7,194 bases of DNA from CAYNGH01 sp964396845 (lineage in GTDB: Bacteria; Vulcanimicrobiota; JAJTBE01; CAYNGH01): the NCBI GenBank assembly GCA_964396845.1, contig CAYNGH010000165.1:1-7194 (forward strand), read 5' to 3'. Under the pieces are notes generated by a model, which worked only from the letters and a program-made list of their open reading frames with translations, made no database searches and was not told the DNA's origin. The translations under genes and the position numbers were made by a program. Each line of letters begins with the position of its first letter. The first letter of the stretch is position 1. This document shows, in pieces, positions 1 through 6,121 of the stretch.

Positions 1-1697
1 ATATCTGGGCTTGCCAACATCGAGGTTACTCCTGAGTTTGCCTTGAAGTTAGGGGCAGCCTTCGGGGCTTATCTTGCCAAAAACTCCTCAGCCACCACCA
101 GCCGGGATTCTCACCCTGCATCCAGGATGCTCAACCGGGCAATCATTTGCGGTCTTATATCCGTGGGGGTGAATGTTCATGATCTGCGGGTCACCCCGAC
201 ACCGGTGAGCCGTTATGTCATCAAGGATACCGGTGCCAAGGGCGGAATTCATACACGAATCGATCCTCTGGACCCCAAGGCTGTTCTCATCGAGTTCTTT
301 GACGACCGGGGCATCAACATCAACAAGCCTGTGGAGAGGAAGCTGGAAAATATCTTCTTCCGGGAGGATTTCCGCCGGACTTCCCTGGACGAAGTTGGAA
401 CCATCAGCTTCCCGTCCCGATCCATCGACGAGTATAACGAAGGTTATTTCAAATACCTTGAAACCGAGGGAATCCGCAAGTCCAACTTCAAGGTGGTAAT
501 CAACTACGGATTCGGGAATGCCTCCCTGGTACTGCCTCATATTCTGGGGAAGATGGGTTGTGAGATGGTGGCCATCAATGCATATCTCGATGCCAAGAAG
601 GCCAGGGAAGCCTATGAAACCATGGAGATGGGTCTGAAGAATCTGTCCAACATCGTAACCACTTTGAACGCCACCATCGGGGTTCGCCTGGATGTGGACT
701 GTGAAAAGCTCATTGTTGTTGACGATGAAGGTTCCATCATTTCCGAGGATATGCTTCTGGCCTTGATGTGTCATCTGGTTTTGAAGCATACTCCCGGCGG
801 GATGGTGGCAGTGCCGGTCACTGCGCCCTCCATCATCGNNNNNNNNNNGAGGAGATTGCCCATCGCCACAACGGAAAAGTAGTCCGCACCAAGACCGATG
901 GCCGGTCCCTGATGCACACAGCATCCATCGGTGAAAAGAAAATTGATATGGCGGGCAATTCCAGCGGTTCTTTCATCTTCCCCAAGTTCCAGGCAGCCTT
1001 TGATGCCATGTTTGCCTTTGCAAAACTGATGGAACTTCTGGCCAGGGAAGGCCGGAAACTGTCGGAGATCCTCCATGAGATTCCTAACTTCAATACATCC
1101 CGAGGAACTGTGGAATGCACCTGGCAACAGAAGGGCAAGATCATGAGGCGAATGATTGAAACCAACTCCGAGCGGCCCATGGAAGTCATCGAGGGCCTCA
1201 AGATATATTACGATCAATCCTGGGCCTTGATGCTTCCGGATCCTACCAATCCGTGCTTCCACTTGTTCTCCGAGGCAGCAACCCAGGAAGAAGCCCAGAA
1301 CCTCATCGAGGAATTTGCCCGGAAGATAGACCAGCTCAAGGTTGAAGATCCCGCCAGATCCACCGGAGATGAAGTGAAAATGCTTCAGGAAAAACAGGAA
1401 TCCCACAAGGAATCAGAACCCCAGCAACAGTTATACCTGTCGGTGGAGAGGGCTTTTCACTTCTGGTCACCGGGGAAATACCTGGGGATCCGGGCCAGAA
1501 GCTTCAAGGAATTCATGGATGCCATCCAGTTTGTGGAGCCGGTTTCTCTGGAATTCCACATGGCCAAGGGGGATTTTGCCAACTGGCTGGAGTATGAGCT
1601 GGACAAGGCCCGTCAGGCAGAGCGGATCCGCAGTCTTAAGGAAGAGGGTTTGACCGGGGAGAATCTCCGGGAAAGACTTCTGGAAATACTGGTATAA
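1..1697 (+). CDS. C-terminal part of a sugar nucleotidyltransferase / phosphomannomutase-like fusion protein (5'-truncated, interrupted by an N gap)
   Basis: The reading frame is already open at base 1, so the gene starts outside the window. The visible part is a complete phosphohexomutase-like module. It begins with the family signature 'EVTPEFALKLGAAFGAYLA', followed by 'SRDSHPASRMLNRA' (100-141). The module belongs to the group usually fused behind an N-terminal mannose-1-phosphate guanylyltransferase domain; that domain would lie upstream and is not seen. The phosphomutase catalytic loops are altered. The phosphoserine loop reads GGIHTRIDPLDP (241-276) instead of TASHNP. The metal loop reads DVDCEK (691-708) instead of DGDADR. 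The sugar loop reads GNSSGS (954-971), and the phosphate loop LPDPTNPCFHLFSEA (1233-1277). A last segment (about 1425-1690: FHFW, SLEFH, GDFANWLE) resembles the DUF5752 family. Ten Ns at 839-848 shift the frame; the protein resumes at 849 (EEIAHRHNGKVVRTKT) and ends at TAA 1695-1697. It is the first visible gene of an operon. Fold and family are confident. Catalytic activity of the mutase part is doubtful. Confidence 0.85.
839..848. other. Assembly gap (10 Ns) inside the first gene
   Basis: Ten undetermined bases interrupt the phosphomannomutase-like coding region. The frame before the gap has codons starting at 838, and the frame after it has codons starting at 849, so a literal ten-base gap would break the protein. 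Family members normally read straight through from 'APS-hydrophobic-IEE' into 'IA...GG+VVRTK'. The left flank ends APSII plus a G, and the right flank begins GAG GAG (EE). The true gap is therefore probably close to zero, and the Ns are a fixed-size placeholder rather than a real frameshift. Confidence 0.95.
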
Positions 1698-1722
1698 CAT
1701 AAGATCAGAAACAGGAGGGATT

Positions 1723-2565
1723 ATGTCTTACTGGCAAAGGGTCAGGGATAAGCTGTCACAGGCTCCCGGCGGTTGTGACGTGACCACCATGGTTTACAAG
1801 AAAACTGCTGCTTCCGGGGTAAATATGCTCACCATCATCAAGCCCTCTTTTTACCTGGGACAGCTGTCAAATCTTGTTGCGGACTATATGCGGTTTGTGG
1901 ATAGATTCCTTGCTTCCGGTGAGCGGGACTGGGGAGAATACCTCAAGTTCACCTTGTATATCCGTGAAATTGCCAAGCGTCTGGTGGTCAATGTCCAGTC
2001 GATACAGGGGCCTTTGACAGAGCTGATCATTGCCGTTGAAGAGCTTCTGGAAGGCGAACGTACCGAGGACGAGGATTACGGCGACGAGGCTGAACCCGAG
2101 GAAATCGAGGAACCTGACAGCCTGAACCTGGTAAACGATGAAGAGGGAGATTCCCGGTCATCGGAAGATGAGCCAGAAGGAGAGCTGAAGATCCTTCGGG
2201 AGGAGCTTCAGGCAGATTACGATGCCCTCAGGGAAGACTTGCGGGTAAAGATCCGTTCAGCCCAGGTGCCTCCCAGAGTAGTAGAAGAGCTGTCCCGTGT
2301 CATTGCCGATGTTTACCTGGAGTGCATCCAGCTTATGCGGGAGCTGGAAAGGCTTTCCCGTTATCCCGAGGGGGATCTGTCCACATTGTTGTCTATTCTG
2401 GTGGATATCCGTTACGGCCTTTCCACCGAGATGAAACGGCATCTTTTTGAAGATATTGTGGTTGATGACCGGTTCATGTTTGATCCGGGACTGGTCACAT
2501 GGACTGCCCACTTTTTGGCAAATTTCTCTGAGAAGATTAACGAAGAATGGAAGGTTGAAGAATAA
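1723..2565 (+). CDS. Unrecognised 280-residue protein with a central acidic linker
   Basis: I do not recognise a family. The ATG at 1723 has a strong ribosome binding site (AGGAGGG, 1713-1719, four bases upstream), and the gene begins 25 bases after the preceding stop. The protein appears soluble, with no signal peptide and no membrane span. It has two mostly helical halves: residues 1-105, and residues 155-280, which are rich in Leu, Glu and Arg. A highly acidic, low-complexity segment (about residues 106-154, mainly E and D) joins them. Only two cysteines are present (18 and 201) and there is no metal or nucleotide motif. The C-terminal half (ELKILREELQADYDALREDL and onward) could form a coiled coil. 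The gene is tightly packed between the nucleotidyltransferase fusion and rnfC, so it is probably co-translated with them. Its role could lie with either partner or be unrelated. It is real as a gene on spacing, ribosome binding site and length; its function is unknown. Confidence 0.85.
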   Translation: MSYWQRVRDKLSQAPGGCDVTTMVYKKTAASGVNMLTIIKPSFYLGQLSNLVADYMRFVDRFLASGERDWGEYLKFTLYIREIAKRLVVNVQSIQGPLTELIIAVEELLEGERTEDEDYGDEAEPEEIEEPDSLNLVNDEEGDSRSSEDEPEGELKILREELQADYDALREDLRVKIRSAQVPPRVVEELSRVIADVYLECIQLMRELERLSRYPEGDLSTLLSILVDIRYGLSTEMKRHLFEDIVVDDRFMFDPGLVTWTAHFLANFSEKINEEWKVEE

Positions 2566-2578
2566 CAGGTTGATGACT

Positions 2579-3904
2579 ATGGCAAATACAGCATTTTACG
2601 GCGGGGTTCATCCCCACGATTCAAAGGAATACACTCAGACTGAATACATTGAAAAATTGCCTGTGCCCAAAAGAGTAACCGTTCCCATGTCCCAGCATAT
2701 CGGCGCACCGGGCAAGCCTCTTGTGGCAAAGGGCGACAAGGTTCGCACCGGCCAGAAAATCGGCCACAACGATTCCTTCATAACCGCGGCGGTTCACTCG
2801 CCAGTGACCGGGGACGTTGCAGGCATCGAAGATATAATCCACCCCACCATGGGTGTTGGCCAGGGGATAATCATCGACACCGACGAAAACGAAATCCTGG
2901 ATTATTCTCCCGTTAACAGAAGCTGGACTGCAATGGAGCCGGGGGAGATCGTCAGCATGGTGAAAGATGCTGGGATTGTGGGTCTGGGAGGAGCGGCATT
3001 CCCCACCCATGTGAAGCTGTCCCCCCCCAAGGGGAAGGTTGTGGAGATCCTGATTATCAACGGTGCCGAGTGCGAACCTTTTCTCACTGCGGATGACCGC
3101 CTGATGATGGAGAGATCCCAGGATCTTCTGGAAGGGATCCGTGTTCTGAAGCGGGCCACTGGTGCAACGGAAGTATTTCTGACCCTTGAGGACAACAAGC
3201 ATCTGGCGGAAAAGGCCATCAACCGCGCCCTGGAGGAGAACCCTGCCCGGGAGTTTCTTCAGTTGAAAATCCTGAAGACCATGTATCCCCAGGGATCGGA
3301 AAAGCAGTTGATTCAGGCGGTAACAGGACGGCAGGTTCCATCGGGAGGTCTTCCGGTGGATGTGGGGGTTGTGGTCCACAATGTAGGCACTGCCGTTGCG
3401 GTCTTCGAGGCGGTGACTCTGGGGAAACCTCTTTACGAAAGAATCGTAACTGTTTCCGGCCTTGGAGTGGAAAAGCCGGGTAACTTCCTGGTGCGTATCG
3501 GCACATCTTTTCGAGAACTGATTGAAGCTGCGGGGGGACTCAAGGGAACTCCTGCCAAGGTGTTGATGGGTGGCCCTATGATGGGCATCGCCCAGCATTC
3601 CCTTGATGTGCCGGTTATCAAGGGGACATCGGGTATTCTTGTTCTGACTGCCGATGAAATCCCCGAAAGCCAGGAAGAGCCTTGCATCCGTTGTTCCTTT
3701 TGCATCAAGGCATGCCCCCAGCGGTTGATGCCTCAGTATCTGGCAAAGCTGGCCAAAAAGGAAGAATGGTTCAAGATGAAGTATGAGTATAACATGATGG
3801 ACTGCATGGAGTGCGGATGTTGCACTTATGCCTGTCCTGCTCATATTCCCCTGGTCCAGTGGATCCGCCTGGGCAAGTTCAAAACCCGAATGCTCAAGAT
3901 ATAA
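2579..3904 (+). CDS. rnfC: Rnf electron-transport complex subunit C (RnfC), apparently without neighbouring Rnf membrane subunits
   Basis: RnfC is the peripheral cytoplasmic subunit of the Rnf complex. It binds NADH and FMN and exchanges electrons with ferredoxin through the complex, coupled to sodium or proton export. The protein has 441 residues, a normal length for the Clostridial type. It begins with the typical RnfC N-terminus (FYGGVHPHDSKEYT), forming the sandwich-hybrid domain to about residue 110. A Complex I 51-kDa-like nucleotide/flavin domain follows (GLGGAAFP 135-142, NGAECEP 161-167), then an SLBB region (about 290-340). Two ferredoxin-type 4Fe-4S motifs close it: C369, C372, C375, C379 followed by Pro, and C409, C412, C415, C419 followed by Pro. 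Either ATG 2573 or 2579 could be the start; 2579 is preferred because the weak AGG (2567-2569) is nine bases away rather than three. It is the last gene of the operon and a terminator follows at once. Identification is strong; whether it works in a full Rnf complex is not shown here. Confidence 0.95.
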   Translation: MANTAFYGGVHPHDSKEYTQTEYIEKLPVPKRVTVPMSQHIGAPGKPLVAKGDKVRTGQKIGHNDSFITAAVHSPVTGDVAGIEDIIHPTMGVGQGIIIDTDENEILDYSPVNRSWTAMEPGEIVSMVKDAGIVGLGGAAFPTHVKLSPPKGKVVEILIINGAECEPFLTADDRLMMERSQDLLEGIRVLKRATGATEVFLTLEDNKHLAEKAINRALEENPAREFLQLKILKTMYPQGSEKQLIQAVTGRQVPSGGLPVDVGVVVHNVGTAVAVFEAVTLGKPLYERIVTVSGLGVEKPGNFLVRIGTSFRELIEAAGGLKGTPAKVLMGGPMMGIAQHSLDVPVIKGTSGILVLTADEIPESQEEPCIRCSFCIKACPQRLMPQYLAKLAKKEEWFKMKYEYNMMDCMECGCCTYACPAHIPLVQWIRLGKFKTRMLKI

Positions 3905-3926
3905 CCGGTAAAGGTTGTTTTCATCA

Positions 3927-3950
3927 GGGACGGTAGGGCCGTCCCTTTTT
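3927..3950 (+). terminator. Intrinsic terminator after rnfC
   Basis: A perfect 7-bp GC-rich stem (GGGACGG at 3927-3933 with CCGTCCC at 3939-3945) encloses the five-base loop TAGGG and is followed directly by TTTTT. It lies 22 bases after the rnfC stop, so it ends the upstream operon and separates it from the symporter gene. Confidence 0.9.
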
Positions 3951-4014
3951 GTTTATCGTCAACAGGACATAATCAGTTCAATCAGGAATATGGCTGTTTC
4001 AGGATGATTTGGAT

Positions 4015-4020
4015 AAGGAG
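4015..4020 (+). promoter_or_regulatory. Ribosome binding site that decides the symporter start
   Basis: AAGGAG lies six bases before the ATG at 4027 and three bases before the ATG at 4024. The better spacing favours 4027 (or 4024 as second choice). It also argues against the in-frame TTG at 4009, which lies upstream of this site and would make it part of the coding sequence. Confidence 0.75.
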
Positions 4021-4026
4021 ATAATG

Positions 4027-5328
4027 ATGCCCTGGTATAAGAAACTTCACTGGCAGATAATAATCGGTATGATTTTGGGGGTTATATACGGTCTTCTGGC
4101 CAGTTTCTATGGCTGGATTGAATTCACTGACCACTGGATAAAGCCCTGGGGCGTGATTTTCATCAACCTGTTAAAGCTGGTTGCGGTCCCCATGATTTTA
4201 GTCAGCCTCATAAACGGTGTGTCATCTCTTTCCGATTTCACTCGGCTTTCCCGGATCGGGGGTCGCACCATCGCCATTTATGTGGCTACCACGATAGTTG
4301 CTGTAGTTATCGGTTTGGTTCTGGTAAACACCCTTCGCCCCGGCACTGCTCTGACTCCCCAGATGAAGGAACAAATGGCCAGAAGTTATCAGGAGCAGGT
4401 GGACAAATCCCATGAGCAGGCCAGTCGCCAGAAGGAAGGCGGGCCATTGAGGGTGCTGGTGGACATGGTTCCGGAAAATGTCGTTGAAGCGGCATCGGAC
4501 AACAGGAATATGCTTCAGATGGTTTTTGTGGCATTGCTTTTGGGGATGGGTATCGTGGGGGCCGGCAGGGAAAAGACAAAGTCCGTGGGGGACCTGATGG
4601 AGGGTTTGAATCTGATTATCCTCCAGGTGGTGAATTTTATTATGATCATGGCTCCCATAGGTGTGTTTGCCCAGCTTGCCACGGTGATTACCGAGCTATC
4701 CGGACGGGATCCTTCAGGGGCCATGGTGATTCTGAGGGCCCTGGGTTATTTTGTTATCGTTGTTATCCTGGGCCAGGCGATTCAGATATTCGGGGTTTAT
4801 TCCGCCATGCTGAAGCTGTTCACTCCCCTGAGTTTCCGTCGGTTTTTCACCGCCATCCGTCCTGCCCAGCTTATCGGGTTTTCCACCAGCTCCAGCGCTG
4901 CGACCCTTCCGGTAAACATGAAATGCTGTGAACAGGAGTTAGGGATACCCGAGGAGATAACCGGCTTCACTCTGCCGGTGGGGGCAACGGTTAACATGAA
5001 CGGGACTTCATTATACCAGGCCATTGCGGTGGTTTTCATCGCCCAGATTCTGGGGATGAACCTGTCCATTGCAGATCAAGTGATGGTGGTTATAACGACA
5101 ACCCTTGCCAGCGTGGGCACCGCAGGAGTCCCCGGAGCCGGAACAGTTATGCTGATTATCGTCCTCCAGTCGATACACGTTCCCGTAGAAGGAGTCGCTC
5201 TTATAATGGGGGTGGAACGGATCATCGACATGTTCCGCACTGTCACCAACATAACCGGCGATGCAGTAGTAACTGCGGTAGTGGCAAATTCCGAAGGACT
5301 GCTGCCCGACAACAAAGTTAAGGACTGA
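4027..5328 (+). CDS. Dicarboxylate/amino acid:cation symporter (DAACS family, glutamate/aspartate type)
   Basis: An inner-membrane secondary transporter of the GltP/GltPh family that takes up acidic amino acids with sodium or protons. The 433-residue protein is the usual length and is mostly hydrophobic, with about eight helices plus two re-entrant hairpins. The HP1 serine-rich loop is GFSTSSSAATLP (284-295). The TM7 motif is NMNGT (323-327). The HP2 loop is SVGTAGVPGAG (362-372). TM8 reads IIDMFRTVTNITGD. By alignment to GltPh, D401 corresponds to D394 (amino-group ligand), R404 to R397 (side-chain carboxylate ligand), and N408/D412 to N401/D405 (sodium site 1). These residues point to glutamate or aspartate rather than C4-dicarboxylates or neutral amino acids. 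One oddity is Asn325, where nearly all relatives have Asp (D312 in GltPh, a sodium-site residue). A charged hydrophilic loop lies near residues 100-145 (EQMARSYQEQVDKSHEQ). The gene is monocistronic, between the rnfC terminator and the promoter of the next gene. No clear terminator follows, only a 4-bp hairpin (5329-5343) before a T run. The family is certain; the exact substrate is not. Confidence 0.95.
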   Translation: MPWYKKLHWQIIIGMILGVIYGLLASFYGWIEFTDHWIKPWGVIFINLLKLVAVPMILVSLINGVSSLSDFTRLSRIGGRTIAIYVATTIVAVVIGLVLVNTLRPGTALTPQMKEQMARSYQEQVDKSHEQASRQKEGGPLRVLVDMVPENVVEAASDNRNMLQMVFVALLLGMGIVGAGREKTKSVGDLMEGLNLIILQVVNFIMIMAPIGVFAQLATVITELSGRDPSGAMVILRALGYFVIVVILGQAIQIFGVYSAMLKLFTPLSFRRFFTAIRPAQLIGFSTSSSAATLPVNMKCCEQELGIPEEITGFTLPVGATVNMNGTSLYQAIAVVFIAQILGMNLSIADQVMVVITTTLASVGTAGVPGAGTVMLIIVLQSIHVPVEGVALIMGVERIIDMFRTVTNITGDAVVTAVVANSEGLLPDNKVKD

Positions 5329-5365
5329 ATGGTTACCCCCCATGTATTTTTTTGCAATTTTCCCC

Positions 5366-5396
5366 TTGACATGACGGCACATGGCAGTGATATAAA
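5366..5396 (+). promoter_or_regulatory. Sigma-A-type promoter of the Gly/Ala-rich gene
   Basis: A consensus -35 box TTGACA (5366-5371) is followed after 19 bases by TATAAA (5391-5396). The spacing is slightly long, but the -35 is perfect. The region is strongly AT-rich, unlike the flanking genes, and lies 45 bases upstream of the start codon. This suggests a dedicated transcript for the next gene. Confidence 0.6.
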
Positions 5397-5410
5397 TAAT
5401 AACAATTATT
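5395..5410. repeat. AT-rich palindrome overlapping the -10 / transcription start
   Basis: AATAAT (5395-5400) and ATTATT (5405-5410) form a perfect 6-bp inverted repeat around AACA. It overlaps the end of the -10 box and the expected start of transcription, a typical place for a repressor operator. AT-rich dyads also arise by chance, so a regulatory role is only a suggestion. Confidence 0.35.
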
Positions 5411-5440
5411 CTTAATTCTTTTTATTCGAGGAGTGTTAAA

Positions 5441-5821
5441 ATGGCTTCAATGAATGAAATATTCAGAGACACCACGGGAGGTGCCGGGGCTGCTAAATAT
5501 GCTTATCAAGGTGCCAGGGTGGCAAAAGGTCTGAGTAAGTCCACCAGGCTTACTGCAGCGGTGGATTTATTAAAGGGAGGCGCTTCCTTTGGAGATATGG
5601 CTGGTGTAGCCGATGCCGGCAGTGGTGTTTCTTCTACAGCCAAAGGAGCTGCGGGCATGGCAAAGTTTTCCCGCCTTGGCAAGGTGGCAAGCTTTGCGGG
5701 AAAGGCCGGGCCGATTCTAACCAAGGGTTCTTGTGTTCTCGGTGCCGCCATGGGGGGATACCAGGTTGGCTCCGGCATTCATGAGATTACCCAGGGAAAC
5801 AAAGCAGAAGGCAGGGATTAA
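5441..5821 (+). CDS. Small glycine/alanine-rich protein, front part of an interrupted gene
   Basis: I do not recognise a named family. The ATG at 5441 has a strong ribosome binding site (GAGGAG, 5428-5433, seven bases away) and its own promoter. The product is 126 residues, 47 of them (37%) Gly or Ala. It is basic in the first two thirds, with alternating Lys/Arg and small residues. A weakly hydrophobic stretch near residues 97-112 (SCVLGAAMGGYQVGSG) resembles a glycine zipper. There is no signal peptide. The frame ends at TAA 5819-5821 but then continues open in the same frame for 76 codons of similar composition. The stop therefore appears to truncate a protein of about 202 residues. The style (small-residue helices, hydrophobic hairpin, basic tail) recalls membrane-active segments of bacteriocins or secreted toxins. 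That is an impression, not a demonstrated homology. The gene stands alone between the symporter and a terminator. Confidence 0.7.
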   Translation: MASMNEIFRDTTGGAGAAKYAYQGARVAKGLSKSTRLTAAVDLLKGGASFGDMAGVADAGSGVSSTAKGAAGMAKFSRLGKVASFAGKAGPILTKGSCVLGAAMGGYQVGSGIHEITQGNKAEGRD

Positions 5822-6052
5822 ATCGTTGCCGGATCTGCGGATCTTATAACCAGCGGGGCTATTGCAGTGGCTGCAACCAGTGCCGGGACTGTGGTGGGCT
5901 TGCCTGTGGCGGGAGTTGCTCTGGGGGTGGCCGGAGTTGCCCAGGCTGGTAAACTTGCATATAAACACCGGGGCAAAATTGCCCAGGGAGCCAGATGGAC
6001 CGGAAATAAAATCGCCGGAGGATGGCAGTCCCTCAAGGGTGCTTTTAACTAA
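5822..6052 (+). pseudogene. In-frame continuation of the Gly/Ala-rich gene beyond the TAA (hydrophobic hairpin and basic tail)
   Basis: Directly after the stop at 5819-5821 the same frame stays open for 76 codons to TAA 6050-6052. Of these, 31 (41%) encode Gly or Ala, matching the front part. The translation starts IVAGSADLITSGAIAVAATS. It contains a hydrophobic stretch of about 30 residues with a central Gly-Leu-Pro turn (roughly residues 12-42 of this part) and Gly-rich spacing (GVALGVAGVAQAG), like a membrane hairpin. It ends with a basic tail containing KHRGK, ARWTGNK and a terminal GAFN. The first plausible restart is GTG 5867, preceded only by a poor GCGGGG (5853-5858) and cutting into the hydrophobic region. 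A nonsense mutation, a base error in the draft, or stop readthrough explains this better than an independent gene. If translated on its own from 5867, it would be a 61-residue peptide. Confidence 0.6.
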
Positions 6053-6074
6053 TAAGAATAACTTGATTGATATT

Positions 6075-6107
6075 AAAAAGAACTGTCTTACCGGCAGTTC
6101 TTTTTTT
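6075..6107. terminator. Bidirectional intrinsic terminator between convergent genes
   Basis: An 11-bp perfect stem pairs AAAAAGAACTG (6075-6085) with CAGTTCTTTTT (6095-6105) around a nine-base loop, followed by further Ts. It has a T run on both strands, so it can end both the Gly/Ala-rich gene (stop 23 bases before it) and the minus-strand gene (stop at 6122). Its position right after 6052 also supports the tail being part of the same original gene. Confidence 0.9.
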
Positions 6108-6121
6108 AAACTCCCGCCCAG

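Noticed and set aside
771..1406. A 211-codon minus-strand open frame across the N gap
   Set aside because: It reads through undetermined bases and lies opposite the phosphomannomutase-like gene, whose motifs are clear; it is an antisense shadow.
2447..2572. Upstream extension of rnfC that would overlap the preceding gene
   Set aside because: The extra 44 residues overlap the end of the acidic-linker protein and do not belong to RnfC, which normally begins just before the FYGGVHPH motif.
2621..3844. A 407-codon open frame on the minus strand opposite rnfC
   Set aside because: It mirrors the codon pattern of rnfC, has no plausible ribosome binding site, and its His/Ser/Arg-rich translation does not look like a protein. 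RnfC on the plus strand is unmistakable.
5819..5821. Selenocysteine or pyrrolysine recoding at the in-frame stop
   Set aside because: The codon is TAA, whereas selenocysteine uses TGA and pyrrolysine TAG; no supporting insertion element is evident.
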